From contig NZ_CP010803.1 of NCBI RefSeq assembly GCF_000960975.1, positions 1,515,944-1,579,943 on the forward strand: a DNA stretch of 64,000 bases. The letters are read 5' to 3'. Numbering within the stretch: position 1 is the first letter of the stretch; each line of letters starts with the position of its first letter. This document shows positions 26,247-35,488 of the stretch, in pieces. The notes under the pieces were generated by a model, which saw nothing but the letters and a program-made list of their open reading frames with translations, searched no databases and had not been told where the DNA came from. This DNA comes from Martelella endophytica. Its GTDB lineage: Bacteria > Pseudomonadota > Alphaproteobacteria > Rhizobiales > Rhizobiaceae. Both the position numbers and the translations under genes were made by a program.

Positions 26247-27761
26247 ATGATGCCCGATACCGATAAAAACGCCGCCATCGCGCTGGACGGCATCACCAAG
26301 ACCTTTCCCGGCGTGCGCGCGCTGTCGGATGTCTCGCTCCGCCTCTATCCGGGCGAGGTAACGGCGCTTGTCGGCGAGAATGGTGCCGGCAAGTCGACAC
26401 TGGTGAAGATTCTGACGGGCATCTACCAGCCGGATTCCGGCGAAATCACCATGGACGGTGAGCTCGTCACCTTCCCGACGGCCGATGCCGCAAGTGAACA
26501 CGGCGTCACCGCCATCCACCAGGAAACCGTGCTGTTCGATGCGCTGACGGTGGCCGAGAACATCTTCATCGGCCATGCGCCGAAGAACCGGCTCGGTCTC
26601 ATCGACTGGAAGAAAATCCGCGCCGAGGCCCGCGATATCCTCGACAGCATCGGCGCGCGTATCGATCCGCGCCATCGCCTCTCCGATCTCGGCATCGCCA
26701 ACCGCCACATGGTCGCCGTCGCCCGCGCGCTTTCGGTCGATGCCAGCGTCGTCATCATGGACGAGCCGACGGCGGCGTTGTCGCAGAAGGAGATCGAGGA
26801 GCTTTATGAACTGGTCGAAAAGCTCAAGCGCGACGGCAAGGCGATCCTGTTCATTTCCCACAAGTTCGACGAGATCTTCCGCATCGCCGATCGCTACACC
26901 GTCTTCCGCGATGGCGAGATGGTGGGCGAGGGGAAGATCGCCGAGACCGATGAAAACACGCTGGTCGAACTCATGGTCGGCCGCCCGGTCGATCAGGTGT
27001 TTCCCAAGCAGGAGGTCGAAATCGGCGGCCCGGTGCTCACCGTTGCCGGCTATCGCCATCCGACTGAGTTCGAGGACATCAATTTTACCCTCCGCAAAGG
27101 TGAAATTCTCGGCTTTTACGGGCTTGTCGGCGCGGGGCGTTCGGAATTCATGCAATCGCTGTTCGGCATCACGAAGCCCTCGGCCGGCGCCGTGCGCATC
27201 GATGACGAGATCGCCGTCATTCGCTCGCCGTCCGAAGCGGTCAGGCAGGGCATTGTCTATGTGCCGGAAGAGCGCGGGACGCAGGGGACGATCACGGCCA
27301 TGCCGATCTTTGCCAACGTCACCCTGCCGTCGCTCACCAAAACCTCGAAGAGCGGCTTCATCCGCTTGGCGGAGGAGTTCGCGCTCGCCCGCGAGTTTAC
27401 CGAACGGCTCGACTTGCGCGCGGCAAGCCTCGATCAGCCGGTCGGCAATCTCTCCGGCGGCAACCAGCAGAAGGTGGTGATCGCCAAATGGCTGGCGACA
27501 GAACCCAAGGTCATCATTCTCGATGAACCGACCAAGGGCATCGATATCGGTTCCAAGTCCGCCGTCCACGCCTTCATGAGCGAACTTGCGGGCAGGGGAC
27601 TTTCGATCATCATGGTGTCGTCCGAAATCCCGGAGATTCTTGGCATGTCCGACCGTGTCATCGTCATGCGTGAAGGGCGGATGGCCGCCGAATTTTCCCG
27701 TGAAGAAATGACGGCGGAGAGGCTGGTGCGCGCGGCGGCCGGCATTGGGGAGGCGGCTTGA
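26247..27761 (+). CDS. rhaT: Rhamnose ABC transporter ATP-binding protein
   Basis: A 504-residue ATPase with two ABC domains, as in RbsA/XylG-type (CUT2) importers. The first half has Walker A 'GENGAGKST' and Walker B 'VVIMDEPTAALS'; its signature region reads 'LSDLGIANRHMVAVARAL', the degenerate form common in this class. The second half has a degenerate Walker A 'GLVGAGRSE', a good signature 'LSGGNQQKVVIAKWL' and Walker B 'VIILDEPTKGID'. It energises uptake of L-rhamnose through RhaP and RhaQ. The ATG at 26247 is followed directly by a second ATG. Its stop overlaps the rhaP start by one base. Confidence 0.95.
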   Translation: MMPDTDKNAAIALDGITKTFPGVRALSDVSLRLYPGEVTALVGENGAGKSTLVKILTGIYQPDSGEITMDGELVTFPTADAASEHGVTAIHQETVLFDALTVAENIFIGHAPKNRLGLIDWKKIRAEARDILDSIGARIDPRHRLSDLGIANRHMVAVARALSVDASVVIMDEPTAALSQKEIEELYELVEKLKRDGKAILFISHKFDEIFRIADRYTVFRDGEMVGEGKIAETDENTLVELMVGRPVDQVFPKQEVEIGGPVLTVAGYRHPTEFEDINFTLRKGEILGFYGLVGAGRSEFMQSLFGITKPSAGAVRIDDEIAVIRSPSEAVRQGIVYVPEERGTQGTITAMPIFANVTLPSLTKTSKSGFIRLAEEFALAREFTERLDLRAASLDQPVGNLSGGNQQKVVIAKWLATEPKVIILDEPTKGIDIGSKSAVHAFMSELAGRGLSIIMVSSEIPEILGMSDRVIVMREGRMAAEFSREEMTAERLVRAAAGIGEAA

Positions 27762-28741
27762 TGGCGGGGCTGTTCAAACACCGCGAGGCGCTGCTTCTGG
27801 TCGCCATTGTACTTCTGGTCGGCGCGATCGAGCTGCGCTTTCCGGGCTTCATCGCCCCGCGCAATCTCGTCTCGATCTACAACGACACGGCCATCCTGAT
27901 CATCCTTGCGCTCGGTCAGGCGGCGGTGATCCTGTCGCGCGGCATCGATCTTTCGATTGCTGCCAATCTGGCGCTTTCCGGCACCATCGCCGCCCTTCTC
28001 AATGTCGCCTTTCCGGATCTGCCGGTCATCCTGCTGCTCGCCGCTTCGGTCGCGAGCGGCACGCTGCTCGGCGCCATCAACGGTCTTCTGGTCTGGCGTC
28101 TGTCGATCCCGCCGATCGTCGTCACCCTCGGCACGATGACGATCTATCGCGGCACGATCTTTCTTCTGACCGATGGCGCCTGGGTGAACGCCCACGAGAT
28201 GACGGCGGCCTTCAAGGCGGTGCCGCGTGCGACATTCCTCGATCTGCCGGTGCTGTCATGGGTGTCGCTTGCGGCCATCGCCGCCATGGTGGTGGTGTTC
28301 GTTTACACCCGCCTCGGCCGCGCCTTCTATGCTGTCGGCGGCAACCCGCACGCCGCCGTCTACACCGGCATCTCGGTGGGACGGACGCATTTCTTCGCCT
28401 ACCTGATTGCCGGGAGCCTCGCCGGCCTTGCCGGCTATCTCTGGGTCGCGCGCTATGCCGTCGCCTATGTCGATATCGCCAGCGGCTTCGAGCTCGATGT
28501 CGTCGCCGCCTGCGTTATCGGCGGCATCTCGATTGCCGGCGGGGCAGGCACGGCGATCGGCGCCGTGCTCGGCGCGCTCTTCCTCGGCATCATCAAGAAC
28601 GCCCTGCCGGTGATCAATATCTCGCCCTTCTGGCAGATGGCGATTTCCGGCGCGGTGATCATCATTGCCGTGATCGTCAACGCCCGCGGGTCTAGGGTAA
28701 AGGGGCGGGTCATCCTGAAGAAGGCGGAGCACGCGCTATGA
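27761..28741 (+). CDS. rhaP: Rhamnose ABC transporter permease
   Basis: A 326-residue inner-membrane permease of the RbsC family with eight to ten hydrophobic segments. Family marks are 'IILALGQAAVILSRGIDLSI' and 'VIGGISIAGGAGTAIGAVLG'. The ATG at 27761 shares its A with the rhaT stop, so translation is coupled. It pairs with the next gene product to form the channel. Confidence 0.94.
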   Translation: MAGLFKHREALLLVAIVLLVGAIELRFPGFIAPRNLVSIYNDTAILIILALGQAAVILSRGIDLSIAANLALSGTIAALLNVAFPDLPVILLLAASVASGTLLGAINGLLVWRLSIPPIVVTLGTMTIYRGTIFLLTDGAWVNAHEMTAAFKAVPRATFLDLPVLSWVSLAAIAAMVVVFVYTRLGRAFYAVGGNPHAAVYTGISVGRTHFFAYLIAGSLAGLAGYLWVARYAVAYVDIASGFELDVVAACVIGGISIAGGAGTAIGAVLGALFLGIIKNALPVINISPFWQMAISGAVIIIAVIVNARGSRVKGRVILKKAEHAL

Positions 28742-29748
28742 GCATGACTGAGACCCGTCACGTTCCCGACAGGCTGCACAGCCGTGGTCATCGCGCCCTT
28801 CGAAGCTGGGAAAGCCTGCTGCTCGTCGTCGCCGTTGCGATCTTCATCGCCAACAGCTTCGCCTCGCCCTATTTCCTCGATGCCTGGAACCTGTCGGACG
28901 CGACCTTCAACTTCACCGAAAAGGCGCTGATCGCCTTTGCCATGGCGCTGGTCATCATCTCCGGCGAAATCGACCTTTCCGTCGCCTCGATCATCGCGCT
29001 TGCCTCCACCGCGATGGGTTACGCGCTGCAATATGGCGCCGGCACACCGGAACTGGTGGCGATCGGCCTTGGCGTCGGCCTTCTTTGCGGCGCCTTCAAC
29101 GGGCTTTTGATCACCGGCCTCGGCCTCCCCTCCATCGTCGTCACCATCGGTACGATGAGCCTGTTTCGCGGGCTTTCCTATGTGGTTCTCGGGGACAAGG
29201 CGTTTACCGGCTATCCGCCAGGCTTTGCCTATTTCGGCCAGGGCTATGTGTTTTGGGTGATCTCCTTCGAACTGGTGCTGTTCGTGGTCACGGCCATCCT
29301 GTTCGGCATTCTTCTGCATCTCACGAGCTTCGGCCGCATGGTCTATGCCGTCGGCAACAATGCCACCGCCGCGCGCTTTTCCGGCATCCGCGTCGGCCGG
29401 GTGAAATTCCTGCTGTTCCTGATGACCGGCGTGATGTCCGGACTTGCCGCCATCTGCCTGACCTCGCGGCTCGGCTCGACGCGGCCGTCGATCGCCTTCG
29501 GCTGGGAGCTGGAAGTGGTCACCATGGCCGTACTCGGCGGCATCAACATTCTTGGCGGGTCCGGCACCATTCCCGGCGTCGTTCTCGCCGCGATCATCAT
29601 GGGGCTTGTGACTTTCGGCTTCGGGCTGATGAATGTTCCGGGTATCGTGATGTCGATCTTCATCGGCCTGCTGCTGATTGGCGTCATCGCGCTGCCGGTG
29701 CTTTATACCCGCCTCGCACGGCGCATGAAAAAGAGTGAAACCGCATGA
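28738..29748 (+). CDS. rhaQ: Rhamnose ABC transporter permease
   Basis: The second RbsC-family permease, 336 residues. 'FAMALVIISGEIDLSVASI' and 'VLGGINILGGSGTIPGVVLA' mark the family. Its ATG overlaps the rhaP stop (ATGA). It is about the same size as rhaP and forms a heterodimer with it. The stop again overlaps the start of rhaK by four bases, so rhaT, rhaP, rhaQ and rhaK form a translationally coupled chain. Confidence 0.94.
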   Translation: MSMTETRHVPDRLHSRGHRALRSWESLLLVVAVAIFIANSFASPYFLDAWNLSDATFNFTEKALIAFAMALVIISGEIDLSVASIIALASTAMGYALQYGAGTPELVAIGLGVGLLCGAFNGLLITGLGLPSIVVTIGTMSLFRGLSYVVLGDKAFTGYPPGFAYFGQGYVFWVISFELVLFVVTAILFGILLHLTSFGRMVYAVGNNATAARFSGIRVGRVKFLLFLMTGVMSGLAAICLTSRLGSTRPSIAFGWELEVVTMAVLGGINILGGSGTIPGVVLAAIIMGLVTFGFGLMNVPGIVMSIFIGLLLIGVIALPVLYTRLARRMKKSETA

Positions 29749-31109
29749 ATGTCGCCGTCATCGATATCGGAAAGACCAACGCCAAGGTCATTCTCTATGA
29801 TCTTGAAGCGGCAGCGGAAAAGGATGTCCGCTCGACACGCAATGCGGTAACCGGCAGCGATCCCTATCCGCATTTCGAGGTCGACGACCTGTTCGCCTTC
29901 ATTCTGGGCGCCCTTGCGGAGCTGCACAAGGCGTACGGCGTCGATGCCATCTCGGTCACCACCCACGGGGCGACAGCGACGCTTCTGAAAAAGGATGGGA
30001 GCCTGGCGCTTCCGGTGCTCGACTACGAGCATGACGGACCGGATGAGACCCGCGAAGCCTATGAGAGCGTGCGTCCGCCCTTTGCCATCACCGGCTCGCC
30101 GCATCTGGCCGTCGGGCTCAATATCGGCGCCCAGCTTTTCTGGCAGAAGACACGGTTTCCTGAAGCTTTTTCCGACATTGCCACTGTATTGCCCTATCCG
30201 CAGTACTGGGGCTTTCGCCTTACGGGCAGACTTGCGAGCGAAGTGACGAGCTGGGGGTGCCACTCCGATCTCTGGTCGCCGCGCGCGAAGACGTTTTCGC
30301 CGCTGGTGGAGGCCCTCGGGCTTGAGGGGAAGATGGCGCCGCTGGTGCGCGCGGATGAGGAGCTCGGAGCCATCCTGCCGGAGATTGCAGAGAAAACTGG
30401 GCTTTCGTCGGATACACCGGTCTATGCCGGCATTCACGATTCCAACGCCTCGCTGCTGCCGCATCTCTGGTCGCGCAAAAGCCCGTTCGCCGTGGTCTCG
30501 ACTGGCACGTGGGTGGTGGTGATGGCTGTCGGCGGCCATCCGCCGATGCTGGACGAGACCCGCGACACGCTGATCAACGTCAACGCCTTCGGCGATCCGG
30601 TGCCGTCTGCCCGGTTCATGGGCGGTCGCGTCTTCGAGGTCGCGGCGCCGAAGGGCGATGTCGCGGTCACCGATGAGGATCGCACTGCGATGCTGAAACG
30701 CGGCGTCATGCTGATGCCCTCCGTGCTCGGCGATACCGGTCCTTTCCAGGGCATCATTGGCGGCTGGACGATTGACGAGGCGAAGCTCACCCCCGGCATG
30801 CGGCTTCTCGGCGTGTGCTGGTATCTGGCGCTGATGACCGGCGTCTGCCTCGAGCTGACCGGCGCTTCCGGCCCGGTCATCGTCGAGGGACCGTTTTCCG
30901 AGAACCGCGATTTCCTCGCCATGCTCGCCGCCGCCACCGGCCGCCCTGTCGAAAAGAGCCCGGGTAGCGGCACGTCGACAGGCACGGCGGGCCTCGTCAC
31001 CGGCGGCCCGAAGCTGAAAGCCTTCGCGCCGCATCCGGAGCCGCTGCACGATCTCGATGCGCTCAACCGCTACGCCGAAGCCTGGCGCGAGAACCTGCCG
31101 GCCGTGTGA
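29745..31109 (+). CDS. rhaK: L-rhamnulose kinase (FGGY family)
   Basis: A 454-residue FGGY-family carbohydrate kinase with N-terminal phosphate-binding 'VIDIGKTNAKVILYD' and a second-domain adenosine/phosphate segment 'VVSTGTWVVVMAVGGH'. It phosphorylates L-rhamnulose to rhamnulose-1-phosphate, the substrate of RhaD. In R. leguminosarum the kinase is also required for activity of the rhamnose ABC transporter. The ATG overlaps the rhaQ stop. No mutarotase gene lies between rhaQ and rhaK, unlike in R. leguminosarum; that gene is at 19912-20226. rhaK is the last gene of the operon. Confidence 0.93.
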   Translation: MNVAVIDIGKTNAKVILYDLEAAAEKDVRSTRNAVTGSDPYPHFEVDDLFAFILGALAELHKAYGVDAISVTTHGATATLLKKDGSLALPVLDYEHDGPDETREAYESVRPPFAITGSPHLAVGLNIGAQLFWQKTRFPEAFSDIATVLPYPQYWGFRLTGRLASEVTSWGCHSDLWSPRAKTFSPLVEALGLEGKMAPLVRADEELGAILPEIAEKTGLSSDTPVYAGIHDSNASLLPHLWSRKSPFAVVSTGTWVVVMAVGGHPPMLDETRDTLINVNAFGDPVPSARFMGGRVFEVAAPKGDVAVTDEDRTAMLKRGVMLMPSVLGDTGPFQGIIGGWTIDEAKLTPGMRLLGVCWYLALMTGVCLELTGASGPVIVEGPFSENRDFLAMLAAATGRPVEKSPGSGTSTGTAGLVTGGPKLKAFAPHPEPLHDLDALNRYAEAWRENLPAV

Positions 31110-31186
31110 GCCGTGGCCTTTCAAAATCCGCCTGTTTCGGCTAAAGCCTGCCGCATCGTCAAAGACCGCTCAGCGGGGAAGCAGGC

Positions 31187-32176
31187 TTGAAAACCGCAAC
31201 GGCAAATGATGTGGCCCGGCTTGCCGGCGTTTCGCGCTCCGCGGTGTCGCGCACGTTTTCGGGCAATGGCTTCGTTTCCGCCGAGAAGCGCGAGAAGATC
31301 CTCTCCGCCGCCGCGCAGCTGAACTACCGGCCAAACGCGCTTGCCAGCAGTCTCGCCTCCAGCCAAAGCAATCTCGTCGCGCTGATCCTGAACCGTCGCG
31401 AGGAATACCGCTCGCCCTATTTCTACAACGCGCTGGTCAATGCCGTGCAGGAGGCAGGCTTCTTCCCGCTCGTCGTCGTCATGGATCCGGCCGAGGATGG
31501 CACGCGGACCATTGCCCGCGCCTTCTCCTATCCTGTCCACGGCATCATCGTCATGGCCGACAGCGTCCATCCCGGCTCCACCCGCGGTCTCGTCTCGGCA
31601 ACCCGCCCGATCGTGCTTAACAGCAACTGGACCGGCGACGATGCTGTCGACGCCATGGTTGTCGATCACCGCGGCGGTATCTTTGCCATGGTCGCTGCAC
31701 TCGAGCGCTCGGGCCACAAGACCGTCGCCTTCATCGATGGCCGGTCGACCTCCACCGAATCGACCACGCGGCGCTCGAATTTCATCAATGCCGTCGCCGC
31801 AAGCGGCCTGACGCTGATCGCCGAAGGCAACGGCGACTACAGCTATGACACCGCCGCCCGGGAGGCGATCCGCATCATTGAGAGCGGCGCTGCGCCAGAT
31901 GCCTTCTTCTGCGCCAACGACCAGATGGCGTTCGGAGTCATGGATGCGCTGCGGCTGACGCTTGGCAGGCGGGTGCCGGAGGATGTCAGCGTGATCGGTT
32001 ATGATGGCAGTCCGGAGGCGCGCTGGGCCTCCTATGGGCTTGCGACGATCCGGCAGCGCAACGAGGAAATGGTCTCGAAAGTCGTCTCGCTGCTGACCGA
32101 GCCGCTCGACCATCCGCGGCAGTTTCTGATCACCACCGAGTTTATCCCCCGCGCCTCGATCCGCGGCGGTGGCTGA
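31187..32176 (+). CDS. LacI-family transcriptional regulator
   Basis: A 329-residue LacI/GalR-type regulator. The N-terminal helix-turn-helix and hinge helix are seen in 'ATANDVARLAGVSRSAVSRT' and 'LNYRPNALASSLAS'; the periplasmic-binding-protein-like effector domain follows, with 'PDAFFCANDQMAFGVMDALR' near its end. The only reasonable start is a TTG at 31187, preceded by GGGGAAG; no in-frame ATG lies near the DNA-binding domain. It sits directly upstream of the family 5 transporter operon, whose promoter region holds CG-centred palindromes typical of LacI operators. It is therefore the likely local regulator; the effector is unknown. Confidence 0.92.
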   Translation: MKTATANDVARLAGVSRSAVSRTFSGNGFVSAEKREKILSAAAQLNYRPNALASSLASSQSNLVALILNRREEYRSPYFYNALVNAVQEAGFFPLVVVMDPAEDGTRTIARAFSYPVHGIIVMADSVHPGSTRGLVSATRPIVLNSNWTGDDAVDAMVVDHRGGIFAMVAALERSGHKTVAFIDGRSTSTESTTRRSNFINAVAASGLTLIAEGNGDYSYDTAAREAIRIIESGAAPDAFFCANDQMAFGVMDALRLTLGRRVPEDVSVIGYDGSPEARWASYGLATIRQRNEEMVSKVVSLLTEPLDHPRQFLITTEFIPRASIRGGG

Positions 32177-32177
32177 T

Positions 32178-32387
32178 TACTGCACGCGATTTCATAAAAG
32201 CTTCAATGCCCTGCACAAAAACTGTGATCCGCATTGCCTAGCCTGATGGCGAAGCGCGGCTGGGTCTACCACACGGTGTCCACCTGAATGAAGTTGTGCA
32301 CGCGCGTGCATACGGGAACGACCTTCAACAAACCTTCATAAACCGTTCATCGTTCTTATAAGAACCAGTCCTATGAACGCGTGTGCA
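32178..32387. promoter_or_regulatory. Promoter region of the family 5 transporter operon with CG-centred palindromes
   Basis: TGCACGCGCGTGCA (32297-32310) is a perfect 14-base palindrome with a central CG. TGAACGCGTGTGCA (32374-32387) matches it at 12 of 14 positions, and TGCACGCG at 32178-32185 is a half-site. Between them lies another perfect palindrome, GTTCTTATAAGAAC (32352-32365). The first two are 77 bases apart, centre to centre. They are good candidates for the LacI-family regulator encoded just upstream; the second overlaps where the transcript of the binding-protein gene would start. Confidence 0.5.
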
Positions 32388-32439
32388 GTTTCCCGGTCGC
32401 GTCATGCGCCGCCCATCCGGCATCCAGAAGGACACCGTC

Positions 32440-34413
32440 ATGAGTATTCTCCGTCATCGCATCGCAATCCTTGCCAGCGCCGCCACTCTCAGCGCGCTGG
32501 CCGGCACCGCTTCCGCTCAGAATGCCTGCGACGCCTATCAGCAGGCGCCACAGCTTGACGCTCAGGTCGAAGACGGCGCGCTGCCGCCGGTGGCCGAACG
32601 TCTTCCCGAACAGCCGCTCGTCGTCGACGTCGCCGAACAGATCGGCGTTTATGGTGGCAATCTTATCGATACCCAGAACGGCACCCGCGTTTCCGATATG
32701 CGCCACTATGGCTATGAGCCGCTGGTCCGCTGGTCGGTCGACGGCAGCGAGATCGTTCCCAATGTCGCCGAAAGCTGGGACATCTCCGACGACGCCACCA
32801 CCTACACCTTCCATCTGCGCAAGGGGATGAAATGGTCCGACGGCGAGCCCTTCACGGCCGACGACATTGTATTCTGGTGGGACCGCGTCGAAAACAACAC
32901 CAAGATCAACGCCAAGCCGCGCGCTTTTCTGGTCGTCGATGGCGAGGCGGCCAAGGTCGAAGCACTCGACGACGAGACCGTGAAGTTCTCCTGGACCAAG
33001 CCGAACGGTCTTTTCCTGATCAACCTCGCAACCCCTTACGGCCAGCGCGTCGTTCAGTTTCCCGAACATTACATCAAGCAGTTCGACATCGACCTCAATC
33101 CCGATGGCGTGAAGCAGATGATGGCGGATGCCAACGCCACCGACTATAACAGCTGGTGGTGGGATGTCGTCGGCTCCTACAGCTCCCCGTCGCAGTACAA
33201 CGATCCGGCCCGTCCGCGGATCCAGGCCTGGCTGCCGGTTGCGCCCTATCTTGGCGAACAGCGCTTCACCTTCGAGCGCAACCCCTATTATTTCAAGGTC
33301 GACACCGCCTGCAATCAGCTGCCCTACATCGATGGTCGCACCTTCGTCATGGTGCAGGATCCCGAGGTTGAACTCGGCAAGACGCTTGCCGGCGAGATCG
33401 ATATCTCGCGCGTAAGCATCTCCAATCCGTCCAACCGCGCGATCTTCTTCGAAAACCAGGAGAAGGGCGACTATCGCCTGATGAGCGCTTCGAGCGCCGA
33501 CATGAACACCGCCTTCTTCATGTTCGCGATGAACAATCCCGATCCTTTCAAGGCGAAGGTCTATCAGGACAAGAACTTCCGCATCGGTCTCTCCTACGCG
33601 ATCAACCGTCCGGAAATCATTGACGTCGTCTATCTCGGTCAGGGGGAGCCGAGCCAGGTCGGACCGCGTCCGGGCTCGCCGTTCTACAGCGAGAAGATGG
33701 CCAAGCAGTACGCCGAGTATGATCCGGAAAAGGCCAATGAATATCTCGACAAGGTTCTGCCCAACAAGGATGCCGAAGGTTACCGCCTGAACGACAAGGG
33801 CGAGCGCTTCCGCATGACCGTCTCGGTCAACCAGGACTTCCGTTCGGACTGGGTCGATGCCGCGCTCCTGATCGCCAAATACTGGAAGGCCGTCGGCATC
33901 GATCTCAATGTCGACGTTGTCGGCGGCGATGTCTTCAAGGAACGCGAGTTCGCGCCGAACCGCGACGTCAATCTGTGGATTGCGGAGAACGGTTCCGGCC
34001 GGCTGCCGCTGGTTTCGACCTTCGTCATGGTCGGCGGTCCGGGCATGGCCGGCAACTGGGATGCCTGGGAGCGTGGCTATGCCCGGGACACCGGCGGCAA
34101 TGCCAATTTCGGCTCTGATGTCGCGGCTGAAGTCGAACCGGTCTCCCCGCCTCAGGAAATCGCCGACATGTTCCGGATGATGGAAGAGATCCCGGCAACG
34201 GCTGGCGACAAACAGGACGAGCTGATGAACCAGTTCCTCGATGCGGTCACCGACTATTTCCCGACGATTGGCATCGCCCTGCCCATGGGCAATTACCGCG
34301 CGGTCAAGAACCGCCTGCACAACGTGCCGGACACGCTGATCGAAGGCTGGCTCTATCCGGGTATCGCCCCGGCCAACTTCGAGACCTTCTACATCGACAA
34401 GGACAAGCAGTAA
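32440..34413 (+). CDS. ABC transporter substrate-binding protein, family 5 (peptide/opine type)
   Basis: A 657-residue periplasmic binding protein of the DppA/OppA superfamily. The signal peptide spans about residues 1-26 (MSILRHRIAILASAATLSAL onward, cleaved after 'ASA'). The family 5 pattern follows: 'YEPLVRWSVDGSEIVPNVAE', 'YTFHLRKGMKWSDGEPFTAD' and 'FRIGLSYAINRPEIIDVVYL'. At over 650 residues it is longer than dipeptide-binding proteins and closer to those for large or sugar-containing ligands. The start at 32440 is the ATG that opens the signal peptide. A GC hairpin (34434-34458) follows. The ligand is unknown, and the two hydrolases at the operon end suggest it is an ester or phosphodiester. 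Confidence 0.92.
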   Translation: MSILRHRIAILASAATLSALAGTASAQNACDAYQQAPQLDAQVEDGALPPVAERLPEQPLVVDVAEQIGVYGGNLIDTQNGTRVSDMRHYGYEPLVRWSVDGSEIVPNVAESWDISDDATTYTFHLRKGMKWSDGEPFTADDIVFWWDRVENNTKINAKPRAFLVVDGEAAKVEALDDETVKFSWTKPNGLFLINLATPYGQRVVQFPEHYIKQFDIDLNPDGVKQMMADANATDYNSWWWDVVGSYSSPSQYNDPARPRIQAWLPVAPYLGEQRFTFERNPYYFKVDTACNQLPYIDGRTFVMVQDPEVELGKTLAGEIDISRVSISNPSNRAIFFENQEKGDYRLMSASSADMNTAFFMFAMNNPDPFKAKVYQDKNFRIGLSYAINRPEIIDVVYLGQGEPSQVGPRPGSPFYSEKMAKQYAEYDPEKANEYLDKVLPNKDAEGYRLNDKGERFRMTVSVNQDFRSDWVDAALLIAKYWKAVGIDLNVDVVGGDVFKEREFAPNRDVNLWIAENGSGRLPLVSTFVMVGGPGMAGNWDAWERGYARDTGGNANFGSDVAAEVEPVSPPQEIADMFRMMEEIPATAGDKQDELMNQFLDAVTDYFPTIGIALPMGNYRAVKNRLHNVPDTLIEGWLYPGIAPANFETFYIDKDKQ

Positions 34414-34433
34414 GTCCTCTCCAAGCTGAATAC

Positions 34434-34458
34434 GGGTGCGGGCCGGGCGTCCGCACCC
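34434..34458 (+). terminator. Stem-loop after binding-protein gene
   Basis: GGGTGCGG (34434-34441) pairs with CCGCACCC (34451-34458) around a nine-base loop, between the binding-protein stop and the first permease. No T-run follows; it is likely a 3' stabiliser or attenuator rather than a full stop. Confidence 0.5.
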
Positions 34459-34480
34459 CTTCCTTTACGAAAGTTTTCCG

Positions 34481-35488
34481 ATGCTGGAGTTTCTGGCCCG
34501 TCGCGCCGTGCTGATGGTGTTCACGGTGCTTGCGATCACCGTGGTTTCCTTTGCCGTCATCACCCTTCCGCCCGGCGACTATGTCGACAAGCTTGCCCTC
34601 GATGCGCGCATGACCGGCGATGTCATGCCGGCGGAGCAGCAGGCCCAGCTGCGCCACCGCTTCGGCTTGGACAAGAGCCTGCCCGAACAATATTACGACT
34701 GGGTCTCCAACATCGTCCGATACGGCGATTTCGGCCGGTCATTCACCTATGAGCGTCCCGTCACCGAGCTGATCTGGGAGCGGCTCGGGCTGACCTCGCT
34801 GTTGTCGGTGCTGACGCTGATGTTTATCTGGGTGATCGCCATTCCCATCGGCATCTACTCTGCCGTCCGCAAATATTCGCTCGGCGACTATCTCTTCACC
34901 TTCATCGGCTTCATCGGGCTCGCCATCCCCAATTTCCTGCTGGCGCTGGTGCTGATGTACGTCTCGTTCAAATATATGGATCAGAGCGTTGGCGGATTGT
35001 TTTCGCCGCAATATCTCGATGCGCCCTGGTCGTTTGCCCGCATCGGCGACCTGCTGTCGCATCTGTGGATCCCGATGGTCGTGCTCGGCACGGCGGGTAC
35101 AGCCAGCGTCATCCGCACCATCCGCGCCAATTTGCTGGATGAGCTGCACCGGCCCTATGTGTTGACAGCACGGGCAAAGGGGCTTTCCGAGCACCGGCTG
35201 ATCGTCAAGTACCCGGTGCGCTACTCGCTCAATCCCTTCGTTTCCGGGCTCAACGAAATCTTCGTCACCATCGTTTCCGGCGAAACCATCGTCGCGGTCG
35301 TTCTCGGTCTGCAGACCACCGGCCCGCTTCTGCTCGATGCGCTGCGAAATCAGGACATGTATCTGGCGGCGACGCTGATCATGTTCCTGAGCTTCCTTGC
35401 CGTCGTGGGTACCCTCTTTTCCGACATGCTGCTGATGATCCTCGATCCCCGTATCCGCCGGCAGGCCCGTGAAGGAGAGCTGTTGTGA
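34481..35488 (+). CDS. ABC transporter permease (DppB/OppB type)
   Basis: A 335-residue inner-membrane permease with six predicted segments. The N-terminal 'MLEFLARRAVLMVFTVLAIT' helix, the large periplasmic loop with 'HRFGLDKSLPEQYYDWVSN', and the EAA-type loop 'PYVLTARAKGLSEHRLIVKY' are typical of DppB. The start at 34481 is the first ATG that gives the standard first helix. It pairs with the overlapping DppC-type gene. Confidence 0.92.
   Translation: MLEFLARRAVLMVFTVLAITVVSFAVITLPPGDYVDKLALDARMTGDVMPAEQQAQLRHRFGLDKSLPEQYYDWVSNIVRYGDFGRSFTYERPVTELIWERLGLTSLLSVLTLMFIWVIAIPIGIYSAVRKYSLGDYLFTFIGFIGLAIPNFLLALVLMYVSFKYMDQSVGGLFSPQYLDAPWSFARIGDLLSHLWIPMVVLGTAGTASVIRTIRANLLDELHRPYVLTARAKGLSEHRLIVKYPVRYSLNPFVSGLNEIFVTIVSGETIVAVVLGLQTTGPLLLDALRNQDMYLAATLIMFLSFLAVVGTLFSDMLLMILDPRIRRQAREGELL

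Noticed and set aside
31110..31186. Terminator between rhaK and the LacI gene
   Set aside because: No convincing stem with a T-run is visible in this 77-base gap, so readthrough from rhaK into the regulator gene cannot be excluded.
32371..34320. Minus-strand open frame opposite the family 5 binding protein
   Set aside because: Shadow frame; the plus-strand protein has a signal peptide and family 5 motifs.
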